Positions 9,038-16,607 of a stretch of DNA of 64,000 nt are shown here, one piece after another (position 1 is the first letter of the stretch; each line of letters begins with the position of its first letter). The DNA comes from Bacteroidota bacterium. Its GTDB lineage: Bacteria; Bacteroidota; Bacteroidia; Bacteroidales; F082. Where the stretch lies: the NCBI GenBank assembly GCA_016715945.1, contig JADJXJ010000001.1, forward strand, positions 744,001 through 808,000, written 5' to 3'. The translations under genes were made by a program, and so were the position numbers. The notes beneath the pieces are model-generated. The model ran no database searches and was not told the origin of the DNA. It worked only from the letters and a program-made list of their open reading frames with translations.

Positions 9038-9084
9038 ACCTTTTGCCCTGGTAAATGTTTAACAGCGAAACAAATTCCACGAAA

Positions 9085-9624
9085 ATGAAACACCTGATCA
9101 TGTTTAGCTTTCTTCTCATAGGCATCGTCACAGTGCAGGCCCAGAAATCATTCCATGATTTTGTGGTAACCGATATTGACGGAAAACCCTTTGCCATGTC
9201 GAGCCTGAAAGGAAAAAAGGTGATGGTAGTCAACACAGCCTCCAAATGCGGACTTACTCCCCAGTACGCCAAACTCGAAAAGCTTTATGAGCAGTACGGC
9301 GGCGATAAGTTTGTCATCGTTGGCTTTCCGGCAAACAATTTTATGGGACAGGAACCCGGTACCAACGAAGAAATCAAGGCATTCTGTTCCGAAAACTATG
9401 GAGTAAGCTTTCCGATGATGTCGAAAATCTCGGTCAAAGGAAACGACATGCATCCTTTGTACAAATGGCTCACCACCAAAGCGCTCAACGGGGTGGAAGA
9501 CAGCAGTGTCAGCTGGAATTTTCAGAAATACCTCATTGACGAAAACGGTCGTCTTGTAAAAGTACTGAGCCCGCGCACCGACCCGCTTGACAAAGAAATT
9601 GTGGATTGGATCAAAGGCAGCTGA
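9085..9624 (+). CDS. Glutathione peroxidase family (thiol peroxidase) protein
   Basis: A 179-residue protein with the GPx fold: NTASKCGLTPQYAKL with the peroxidatic Cys55, GFPANNF with the conserved Gln/Asn region, and the SWNFQKYLID motif with catalytic Trp and Asn. Residue 55 is Cys, not selenocysteine. I use the ATG at 9085 rather than an in-frame ATG 30 bases upstream because it starts a good signal peptide (FSFLLIGIVTVQAQ), implying a periplasmic peroxide scavenger reduced by thioredoxin-like proteins. A bidirectional terminator follows at 9660-9695. Confidence 0.9.
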   Translation: MKHLIMFSFLLIGIVTVQAQKSFHDFVVTDIDGKPFAMSSLKGKKVMVVNTASKCGLTPQYAKLEKLYEQYGGDKFVIVGFPANNFMGQEPGTNEEIKAFCSENYGVSFPMMSKISVKGNDMHPLYKWLTTKALNGVEDSSVSWNFQKYLIDENGRLVKVLSPRTDPLDKEIVDWIKGS

Positions 9625-9659
9625 AAACAGAATAAAATTACTTTTCAGTTAAAAAACCA

Positions 9660-9695
9660 AGTGCAGTGCAGTCGGATGACTACACTGCACTTTCT
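9660..9695. terminator. Hairpin terminator between convergent genes
   Basis: AGTGCAGTG (9660-9668) pairs with CACTGCACT (9683-9691), a perfect 9-bp stem, followed by a short T-rich tract on the plus strand and preceded by A-rich sequence. It sits between the converging GPx gene and the minus-strand gene ending at 9708. Confidence 0.7.
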
Positions 9696-9707
9696 TTATG
9701 TTGAAAA

Positions 9708-10424
9708 TCAGATATAAGCGGGTAAAAGCTTCAGGTAGCGGTCGCGGATTGCCGCAAGGTGATCCTTGTTAAGGTTTTCCCGATAAATACGCACCAGCTC
9801 AATGGTCTGGTCTTTTTCGAACACAAATGCCCGGGCTGCGTCGAAATAGAGCAGATTGGTATCGTACTTTACCTCCGTGGTCAGTGCTACAAATTTGTCC
9901 CAGTTGATAGGGCCGGGCAGCTCGAAGTACCCATGATGGAGCTGCTGGAGGTCGTTATACATGCCCTCGCCCCAGGGTTCCAGGTAAAAGTATTTATCGA
10001 GCCTGATCCAGCCATAGGCGTTCTGTATGACCTTGTGCCTGCGCTTCATTTTCAATCCTTCCTCCACGAGCAGTTGCTGCAGCTTTTCGATGTCGCTGTA
10101 CAATGCCAGGTCGCGCACCCTGATGCAGAACACCGGGTCGTTGCCGGGAAAAGTAATTGAAGCATGTACTGCATCGAACGGAAAACCGGCGCGCTTATGC
10201 ACCGCATTCACAGCCAGCATGATGTCGCTGGTGAACCAGTGCCCCTCGAGCATGAGGTAAAGATAAAGCGGCTTTCGGATGTCGGGTATCCGGTCATAAT
10301 ATCCGTAAAAGGGGGATACCGACTCGAGCACGCATGTGTCCTTGATTGGGAGATTGTGCTCCACACAACTCAGGGGCTCGTATTTTAGCAAGCCTCCATA
10401 TCGCATCAGGTTGTTTGAGTCCAT
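9708..10424 (-). CDS. Conserved hypothetical protein, function unknown
   Basis: A 238-residue soluble protein with no signal peptide or membrane segment. It is rich in aromatic residues (for example FYGYYDRIPDIRKPLYLYL and YGWIRLDKYFYLEPWGEG). I do not recognise the family. The pattern of alternating strands and helices looks like a globular cytosolic protein; codon use matches its neighbours. The gene is single, bounded by a terminator on one side and the tRNA pair on the other. A TATCTTTA box on the minus strand (10447-10454) could be its -7 element. The start at 10424 is the only good one. Confidence 0.6.
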   Translation of the reverse strand: MDSNNLMRYGGLLKYEPLSCVEHNLPIKDTCVLESVSPFYGYYDRIPDIRKPLYLYLMLEGHWFTSDIMLAVNAVHKRAGFPFDAVHASITFPGNDPVFCIRVRDLALYSDIEKLQQLLVEEGLKMKRRHKVIQNAYGWIRLDKYFYLEPWGEGMYNDLQQLHHGYFELPGPINWDKFVALTTEVKYDTNLLYFDAARAFVFEKDQTIELVRIYRENLNKDHLAAIRDRYLKLLPAYI

Positions 10425-10514
10425 TTTGCTTTAATTTGGTTTGGCTTAAAGATACGAAAAAAACAAGTCTTCCGACATCGTCAGACACAAAAAAAAACAG
10501 CCCAACGGCTGCCT

Positions 10515-10589
10515 TGGAGCGGGCAATGGGGGTCGAACCCACGGCCCTCAGCTTGGGAAGCTGATGCTCTACCACTGAGCTATGCCCGC
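10515..10589 (-). tRNA. tRNA-Gly (anticodon CCC)
   Basis: Read on the minus strand, the acceptor stem GCGGGC pairs with GCCCGC, the D arm has AGCTCAGTGGTAGAGC, the anticodon arm is TCAGC-TTCCCAA-GCTGA giving anticodon CCC, and the T arm has GGGTTCGACCC. The 3' CCA is encoded (10515-10517). A minus-strand TAATTTTG box at 10598-10605 is directly upstream. Confidence 0.93.
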
Positions 10590-10597
10590 ATGTGATG

Positions 10598-10605
10598 CAA
10601 AATTA
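10598..10605 (-). promoter_or_regulatory. -7 box of the tRNA-Gly promoter
   Basis: TAATTTTG on the minus strand matches TAnnTTTG and ends 9 bases before the tRNA 5' end, so transcription would begin almost at the mature end. No good -33 element is seen. Confidence 0.4.
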
Positions 10606-10701
10606 AAAAACATCGAAGTTTGTTTTTCCATTCAATGATCAAAATCTTTAGACGGATGGTATGGAGAACAAAAAAAGCAGCCATTGCTGACTGCTTTGCT
10701 G

Positions 10702-10776
10702 TGGGAGCTACTGGATTCGAACCAGTGACCCTCTGCTTGTAAGGCAGATGCTCTGAACCAGCTGAGCTAAGCTCCC
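10702..10776 (-). tRNA. tRNA-Val (anticodon TAC)
   Basis: On the minus strand the acceptor stem GGGAGCT pairs with AGCTCCC, the D arm is TAGCTCAGCTGGTTCAGAGCA, the anticodon stem-loop CTGCCTTACAAGCAG gives TAC, and the T arm is CTGGTTCGAATCCAG. The discriminator is A, and CCA is not encoded (the next bases are CAG). Confidence 0.95.
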
Positions 10777-10791
10777 TCGCGTTTGGAGCTG

Positions 10792-10821
10792 CAAATATAC
10801 GGCAACTTTCGGACATGCAAA
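10792..10821 (-). promoter_or_regulatory. Promoter of tRNA-Val
   Basis: Minus-strand TATATTTG (10792-10799) with TTTG (10818-10821) 18 bases upstream, nearly ideal Bacteroidota spacing. The predicted start lies about 8 bases before the tRNA 5' end. The remaining AT-rich stretch to 10988 holds no recognisable gene. Confidence 0.55.
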
Positions 10822-10988
10822 ATTTTTCAAAAAAAATTTTCTACCTCGCGCTCTTCATGAAATTAAACAATTGTTTATCAATAATATATATAAATCTAAA
10901 TGTAATCTATCAGGTATATGGCATATAAGACAGGATTGGGTGAAAAGCAAAGCATTATATTTCATAGTATTGCATTAAAGTTTTGCTC

Positions 10989-12332
10989 ATGACGCGTTTA
11001 CGATTTTTGATTTCGGGATTACTGGTTTTTTTCTTGGTTATCGGGGCAGGTATCACCGCAACAGCCTGGCCGGCACATACGCTAATATCGACCGCCGCCC
11101 TGAAGAATCATCCCCATTGGCAAAATGCCCGTGAGGTCAGGGCAAAGCCCCTTGAACAGTTTGTGATCGATAACAAAAAGGAGCTGGCCGCATTTCTTGC
11201 CGGTTTCGAGCAATGGAGCAGGGAAAATCTGCCATTCTACGTGCCAGCACCCGAAATGCTCTCTTTTCCGGCTGATATTGACGATTACCAGGCGATGCGT
11301 GCTTTTTTTATGGCGCTGAGGATCAACCCAAACGTCAAAGTGCCATTGTTTCTCAATATTCCCAGGGGCCAGGAAACGAGTTTGCCCCGGCTCGAAGCTT
11401 CCGCCGTAACCACGCTGTCGAACACTGCCGGAATGAATTCAGGAACCTATGTGGCCTTGTCGCCCGACATGGAGGTTGATCCATTTCTGGTGCTCACCAC
11501 TGCCAACGATGAACCTGACTATGGTTTCGATCTGGGTTTGTTCGACGACAACGGTACCGACTACGGTCGGCTCTACGGATTTGGAAATCAAACTTTTGGC
11601 AATCCCAACCTGGAGTACAGCAGCCAGGCGCCTTTTCACATGGGTTTTTACCACGAACCCGGTATTGTTTACAAATTTGCGCCTTTTTTGCGCAAGACAT
11701 TTCTCGATTACCGCCATCTGCAGTATAAGGCATTGTCCGAATTTGCCTTTGCGCATCACGAACCCTATTGGGGCTACCGCTTTCTGGGATGGTCGATGCA
11801 CTATCTTGCCGATGCGACCATGCCTTACCATATTCGCCCGCTGCCCGGATATTCCACCTTGAGGATGCTATGGATCAACTTCAAGTCGATGCTCGGATTT
11901 GGCAAAGCCAGGCGCGATGCCGTGCAGCTTGTTTCGAACAGGCATACCGCAGTGGAAGACTACCTGCAACAACGCCTGAACAACATTTTCGATAAGGCAG
12001 ATTTTGACGATCCGCTCTATCAGGCACTAATTTCAGATAATCAAGTGGTTAATGTTGACACAAGATTCCTTGTCGATCAGGCCTCAAAAACTGCATTTGC
12101 AGCCTCAAAAAGTTTCGACAGGGCAGTCCGGCGTGGCCTTCCCAACGAGATGGTAAACGACCCGGCCGTGGAAGTGAGCGAGCATCCGGAGATCACAAAT
12201 ATTGTGTCGTATGCCCGTGACGTGTGCGCTCCAAAACACATCGACGCCCTCGAAAAACAATCAGCCGAGCGTTTCGCCTACCTGGGGAAGGTGCTGCGAA
12301 GCATGTTGTCGTCAGTTAATTATGAAAATTAA
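10989..12332 (+). CDS. Secreted zinc phospholipase C / S1-P1 nuclease-like protein
   Basis: A 447-residue protein not clearly assigned to a named family. Residues 1-26 form a signal peptide ending ATA, so the mature protein would begin with Trp27; in phospholipase C and P1 nuclease the mature N-terminal Trp is itself a zinc ligand. Further ligands fit the same fold: HYLADATMPYH gives His271, Asp275 and His281 with exactly the H-x3-D-x5-H spacing of the family, and HTAVE gives His319 and Glu323 (H-x3-E). I therefore infer a trinuclear zinc phosphoesterase acting outside the cytoplasm on phospholipids or nucleic acid. The ATG at 10989 is preferred over a TTG 6 bases upstream. The penicillin acylase-like gene follows after 32 bases. 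Confidence 0.65.
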   Translation: MTRLRFLISGLLVFFLVIGAGITATAWPAHTLISTAALKNHPHWQNAREVRAKPLEQFVIDNKKELAAFLAGFEQWSRENLPFYVPAPEMLSFPADIDDYQAMRAFFMALRINPNVKVPLFLNIPRGQETSLPRLEASAVTTLSNTAGMNSGTYVALSPDMEVDPFLVLTTANDEPDYGFDLGLFDDNGTDYGRLYGFGNQTFGNPNLEYSSQAPFHMGFYHEPGIVYKFAPFLRKTFLDYRHLQYKALSEFAFAHHEPYWGYRFLGWSMHYLADATMPYHIRPLPGYSTLRMLWINFKSMLGFGKARRDAVQLVSNRHTAVEDYLQQRLNNIFDKADFDDPLYQALISDNQVVNVDTRFLVDQASKTAFAASKSFDRAVRRGLPNEMVNDPAVEVSEHPEITNIVSYARDVCAPKHIDALEKQSAERFAYLGKVLRSMLSSVNYEN

Positions 12333-12364
12333 ATACAAGAATCTATTAGACAATACTTTAAGCT

Positions 12365-14738
12365 ATGAAGAAGTGGCAAAAGGTCTTACTTGGGGTGCTT
12401 GTGGTCCTGCTGGCACTTGCCGGCTTTGCCTGGCTGGCATTGGGCTACATCAGCCGCAGCGCGCTCCCCGATTACAACAAAGATGTGCAGCTGAGCGGAC
12501 TGAAGGCGGGTGTTGAGGTGTTTCGCGACGAAAGGGGAGTGCCACATGTGTATGCACAGAATTCCCACGATCTTTACATGGTGACCGGCTACCTGATGGC
12601 CCAGGACAGGCTCTGGCAGATGGATCTGCTGCGACGTGTCACCCTGGGTCGCCTGTCAGAAATTTTCGGAGCGGATATGGTTGAAGCCGACCAGCTGCTC
12701 AGGGCTTTGCGCATGTCGGACAAATCGCTTATGGTTATCGACAGCCTGGATGCTTCCATGCGATCGGACCTGGAGGCTTTTGCGTCGGGGGTCAACCAGT
12801 GCATCGCCCATCTCGGAAAAAAACTGCCACCTGAGTTTACCATCCTTGGCTACAAACCCGAACCCTGGCAGGTTGTCCATACGGTGAACCTGATCGGCTA
12901 CATGGCCTGGGACCTCGCCGGATCGTGGCAAAACGAGGTGGTTCTGCACAAGCTCCGTTCCAGAATGCCTGAAGAAAAATGGTTGCAGCTGTTTCCCGAT
13001 ATGAAACTTCAAAACACCTATGTGTATTCTGATAATCAAAGTTTTACACTACTTGAAGCCGGATTAAAACTGACGGGTCTTGGGCTGGAAATACGCAACG
13101 GAAGCAACAACTGGGCATTGTCGGGCGAACGCACCGTTTCGGGCAATGCCATGCTTGCCAACGATATGCACCTTGGTTTTGGATTGCCGGGCATCTGGTA
13201 CCAAATCCACCAGACCGTCGAAGGAGAATTTTCTGTTGCCGGGGTTGCACTGCCTGGTGCACCTGCTGTGATTTGCGGCCACAACGAACATATTGCCTGG
13301 GGCATGACCAACCTTTATGTGGACGAAATGGACTTTTTTACCGAAAAACTGAATGAAGAAGGAACCCATTATTTCTTCAACGGTGAATGGCAGCCTCTGG
13401 AGTTGCGCAAGGAGAAGATTGCCATCAAAGGCGGCGACACGCTGCTGAAAATCAATGCATTTACGCACAGGGGGCCAGTCATCTCAGGTTTTAAGGGCGT
13501 TGAAAATGAAGCCATCTCAATGCGCTGGACGGGCAATGATTACAGCAACGAACTGCGCACAATTATGTTGCTCAACCGTGCCCGCAACTGGAACGACTTT
13601 CGCAATGCCGTGCGTACGTTTGGTGCCGTGGCACAAAATATTGTTTATGCTGATGCAGAGGGCAACATCGGCCTGCAGGTAACCGGAAATGTGCCTGTGC
13701 GTAAAGCCGGAAATGCCGTTTTCGTCTATCCGGGCGATACCAATGCCTACGACTGGACAGGCGCTGTGCCTTTTGAGGAATTGCCCTACGAGTTCAATCC
13801 CGAAAGGGGATATGTTTCTTCGGCCAACAACAGAACCACCGGGCCGGATTATCCTTATTATATCGGGTACTGGTACGACAATTCCGCACGGATTGACCGC
13901 ATCAGGGAAATGATCGAATCGCAGGATAAGCTGGATGTGGAAGATTTTATGAACATGCATGTGGATCAGACCAGCGTCTTTGCACCTTCATATGTAAAAA
14001 CCATTGTGCCGATTCTAAAAAATTCGAGCGATCTGAGCCCGCTGGCTTCAACAGCCACGTCTTTGCTCGAAAATTGGGACTTTTCCATGCGGGCTGAAGC
14101 CCCCCAGCCTGCAATATTCGAAGGTTTTTACAGGCATTTTATGGCTGAACTGCTTAAGGATGAAACCGGAGAGCTTTTCACCGAGCTGGGTGGAGGCCTG
14201 CTTCGTCACATTTTTGCACAGACCTTTAATAATCCATCGTCTTCACTGGTTGATAACATAAACACCCCTGAGGTTGAAGATTTTGAGACACTTGTGTGCA
14301 AAAGCTTCGAGGCTGCAGTGAAAGAGCTGGAACAAAAGCTCGGATCGGAGCCACAATCATGGAAATGGGGCGACATACATCAACTTACGCTGAGCCACCC
14401 CATGGGCAAGGTGAAAGCGCTCGACAAATTGCTTGGCCTGAATAAAGGGCCTTATCCGGTTGGCGGAAGCTTTCACACCGTGAACCCAATGGGATATAGT
14501 TTCCACAAAAATTACAATGTCACACATGGGGCTTCGCAGCGCCACATCTACAATACCGGAAACTGGGAACAGTCGTTCACAGTGATTCCCACGGGCGCAT
14601 CGGGCATTCCGGCAAGCAGGTATTATGCCTCGCAAAGGGAGATGTTTCTGAAAAGGGGAGTATTATCGCGAACCCTGGCAACGCGAACAGGTGGAGTCGG
14701 CAGCAAAGTACAAAGCTGCTTTCATGCCGGCAAACTAA
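12365..14738 (+). pseudogene. Penicillin acylase family protein, single-base frameshift near the C-terminus
   Basis: An Ntn-hydrolase of about 790 residues once the frame is corrected. It has an N-terminal membrane anchor or signal (LLGVLVVLLALAGFAWLAL), the acylase alpha chain, and the beta-chain nucleophile in NGSNNWAL, where Ser would become N-terminal after self-cleavage. The frame is broken at AAAAGGGG (14651-14658): the uninterrupted frame runs on through a strong terminator into the next gene and ends at 14809, whereas skipping one base gives the family-like tail KGEYYREPWQREQVESAAK and a stop at 14736-14738 just before the terminator. Either a recent mutation or an assembly error in a homopolymer; the catalytic core is upstream and intact. 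Substrate is probably an N-acyl amide such as a quorum signal or other amide, not established. Confidence 0.85.
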
Positions 14739-14742
14739 AACG

Positions 14743-14768
14743 AAAAAAGCGGGTTGCCCCGCTTTTTT
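14743..14768. terminator. Bidirectional rho-independent terminator
   Basis: AAAAAAGCGGG (14743-14753) pairs perfectly over 11 bp with CCCGCTTTTTT (14758-14768) around a 4-base loop. It has a T tract in both directions and separates the converging penicillin acylase and DUF1858 genes. Confidence 0.9.
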
Positions 14769-14770
14769 CT

Positions 14771-15292
14771 TTACATCCGGAAATATACCTTGAAGGTCTG
14801 TGGGTTTGATTGTTCCGCATGGTGCATCGCACCCAGGCTTTTTGCCTTGTCAATCAGAGGAGCCGGCAAAAATGGTGCAATCAAAAGATACTTGTAGCCT
14901 GAAGGCATCTGCTTCAGGTCTTCAAGCACCTGACCCACAGGATGTTCGCCTGCCTCGAGCATTGGTCTGGCATCAAGTTCCTTATATAGAGGGAACTGTT
15001 TCACCCAGTCAGGACACTCTGCCTGTGCTTGAACCGATGCCTTGTCAAGGGCAAGCGCATCCTGTCCTACAGCAGCCCTGAGCCTGTTGATAAGCAGTTC
15101 AAGCTCGATTTGTCCGACCTGGGCTGCCTGCTGGAGTGTGGTGATTCTTGCCACTGTTTTTCGCAAGACCGGGTTGCGGAGCTTAGTAAAAGCCGGCACC
15201 AGTTCAATCAACACCTCTTCCAGTTCGGGATAGGTCTCGATCAGATGCAGTACTTTGGTTTTCGGGCTGATGATCAATGTGTTTTCTTTCAT
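14771..15292 (-). CDS. DUF1858 / DUF2249 domain protein
   Basis: A 173-residue cytosolic protein. Residues 1-65 form a DUF1858 domain (TKVLHLIETYPELEEVLIELVPAFTKLRNPVLRKTVA), a small helical module found with hybrid-cluster and di-iron repair proteins. Residues about 105-173 match DUF2249 (LDARPMLEAGEHPVGQVLEDL and LLIAPFLPAPLID), a TusA-like fold. Proteins of this make-up usually sit next to hemerythrin, nitrite or nitric oxide genes. Here it lies 10 bases downstream of the DUF438-hemerythrin-PAS gene and must share its transcript. Exact activity is unknown. Confidence 0.75.
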   Translation of the reverse strand: MKENTLIISPKTKVLHLIETYPELEEVLIELVPAFTKLRNPVLRKTVARITTLQQAAQVGQIELELLINRLRAAVGQDALALDKASVQAQAECPDWVKQFPLYKELDARPMLEAGEHPVGQVLEDLKQMPSGYKYLLIAPFLPAPLIDKAKSLGAMHHAEQSNPQTFKVYFRM

Positions 15293-15302
15293 GGTATTAC
15301 GG

Positions 15303-16535
15303 TTATTTGCTATAATTCAGAATGCGTTGCTCTCCTTCCAGACTTCGGTAGTGCGTAAGATCGTGCGATACTTCCAGCGTACCCAGAAACTCCCCGGCTT
15401 CGTTGCGCAAAGCAAAATATTCGATGTGAATAAAACGACCGCCTTTGTTGATCCAGAAGGGCGCACGGCTGGCTCTTCCCGAGCGGAAATCCTCTACAAT
15501 CTTATCCACAATATGTGCACTTGCCGGTGGATGGCAATGCCTTACGTCGCGGTTGAGTATCGCCCTGTTTCGCTGGAAAATCCGATCAGCACTTTGTGAA
15601 AAATATTTCACCTTGTCGTGCTTATCCACAAAGGTGATGTCGACCGGAAGGGTATTGAGAATTGCCTGCAGCTCCTCGAGGCTGAAGCTGCCCGTGGGAA
15701 GTTGTACCCTGCCATCGTGGCTTACGGATTGTACCTTTTGCTGTTCCACAGCCCAGTCCGGAACCCATTTCACCGGCGGATCATACAAGCAGAAGCCGAA
15801 CTCAGGCGTCTGTTGTTCAATCTGATACCAGTCGGCTTCGGTGAGGTGATCCAGTGCCATTGGCAATAGAATTTCCTCTTCTTTTTTGGTCATGTCAACC
15901 ACCTGCCGGATGGCCGGAATGAGGATCATTTCGCTTACACTTTGCAGGTCGTCCATCGTAATACCCTCTGTTTGCAGCACTTCAAGACTTCCTTTAAGCA
16001 ATTCGCGGATTTCGTCATGCTTTCCCCACATCACTTTTGGTGGCCCGGTGATACCCATACGCTCCAGAAATGGAAACAACAGGTACTCCTTTCGCTGATA
16101 GTGTTTGTCAGCATCAATCAGCGCATTGAACGACGACCTTAACTTCCAGATCAACCCCTGAAGCTGATCATCGGGAGCGGTGGGCAGCGACTCAATAATC
16201 GCCAGGGCTTCTTCGGCTACCTTTCGCAGGGCGGCATTCTCTTTTCTGAACACATCAACCGGATGCCCCTCGGGCACAATCCTGATATTGCTCAGATCAA
16301 TACGGCCGTCCAGCACAGCTGCATGCATATCGCACAAGCGCAACACTTCCTCCTCTGGCAATCCTTCAGCAATGAGCTCCTGCTCCACTTCAACTACTTC
16401 TCCGTACGGAATGCTTCCCAAAGTGGCCTTTAATTCGGCAGCAACCCCTGCCTCGTCGTGCCCTTCGTGCAACTTAAGAATCAATGTCTTAAGTCTCTTC
16501 TTTCGCTCAATTGAGTTGTCAATCAATTCACTCAT
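15303..16535 (-). CDS. DUF438 - hemerythrin - PAS domain protein
   Basis: A 410-residue soluble protein. Residues about 10-75 are DUF438 (LHEGHDEAGVAAELKATLGSIPYGEVVEVEQELI). Residues about 95-240 form a hemerythrin-like bundle with the ligand histidines and glutamates (HYQRKEYLLFPFLER, WGKHDEIRELL, KKEEEILLPMALDHL), expected to hold a di-iron site that senses or binds O2 or NO. Residues about 285-400 are a PAS domain (VDITFVDKHDKVKYFSQSADRIF). DUF438 proteins are linked to oxygen or nitric oxide sensing and iron-sulfur repair. It is the first gene of a two-gene unit with the DUF1858 protein. Confidence 0.82.
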   Translation of the reverse strand: MSELIDNSIERKKRLKTLILKLHEGHDEAGVAAELKATLGSIPYGEVVEVEQELIAEGLPEEEVLRLCDMHAAVLDGRIDLSNIRIVPEGHPVDVFRKENAALRKVAEEALAIIESLPTAPDDQLQGLIWKLRSSFNALIDADKHYQRKEYLLFPFLERMGITGPPKVMWGKHDEIRELLKGSLEVLQTEGITMDDLQSVSEMILIPAIRQVVDMTKKEEEILLPMALDHLTEADWYQIEQQTPEFGFCLYDPPVKWVPDWAVEQQKVQSVSHDGRVQLPTGSFSLEELQAILNTLPVDITFVDKHDKVKYFSQSADRIFQRNRAILNRDVRHCHPPASAHIVDKIVEDFRSGRASRAPFWINKGGRFIHIEYFALRNEAGEFLGTLEVSHDLTHYRSLEGEQRILNYSK

Positions 16536-16578
16536 AAATCAAATTTTTAGTACTGTTTTACTTAAATATTGCTCAAAA

Positions 16579-16605
16579 GATTCCGGCACTTTTGGTGCCG
16601 GAATC
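16579..16605 (-). terminator. Terminator of the TonB receptor gene
   Basis: Perfect 11-bp stem GATTCCGGCAC (16579-16589) with GTGCCGGAATC (16595-16605), 5-base loop. Read on the minus strand it is followed by TTTT, and it lies directly after the receptor stop and before the DUF438 gene, so the latter probably has its own promoter. Confidence 0.8.
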
Positions 16606-16607
16606 TG

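Noticed and set aside
10777..10988. AT-rich stretch as a replication origin or small RNA gene
   Set aside because: No DnaA-box cluster, repeated units or convincing hairpin was seen; only the tRNA-Val promoter is supported.
14739..14809. C-terminal 24 codons of the long penicillin acylase open frame
   Set aside because: They run through a perfect bidirectional terminator and antisense into the DUF1858 gene, and the family-like tail is found one frame over.
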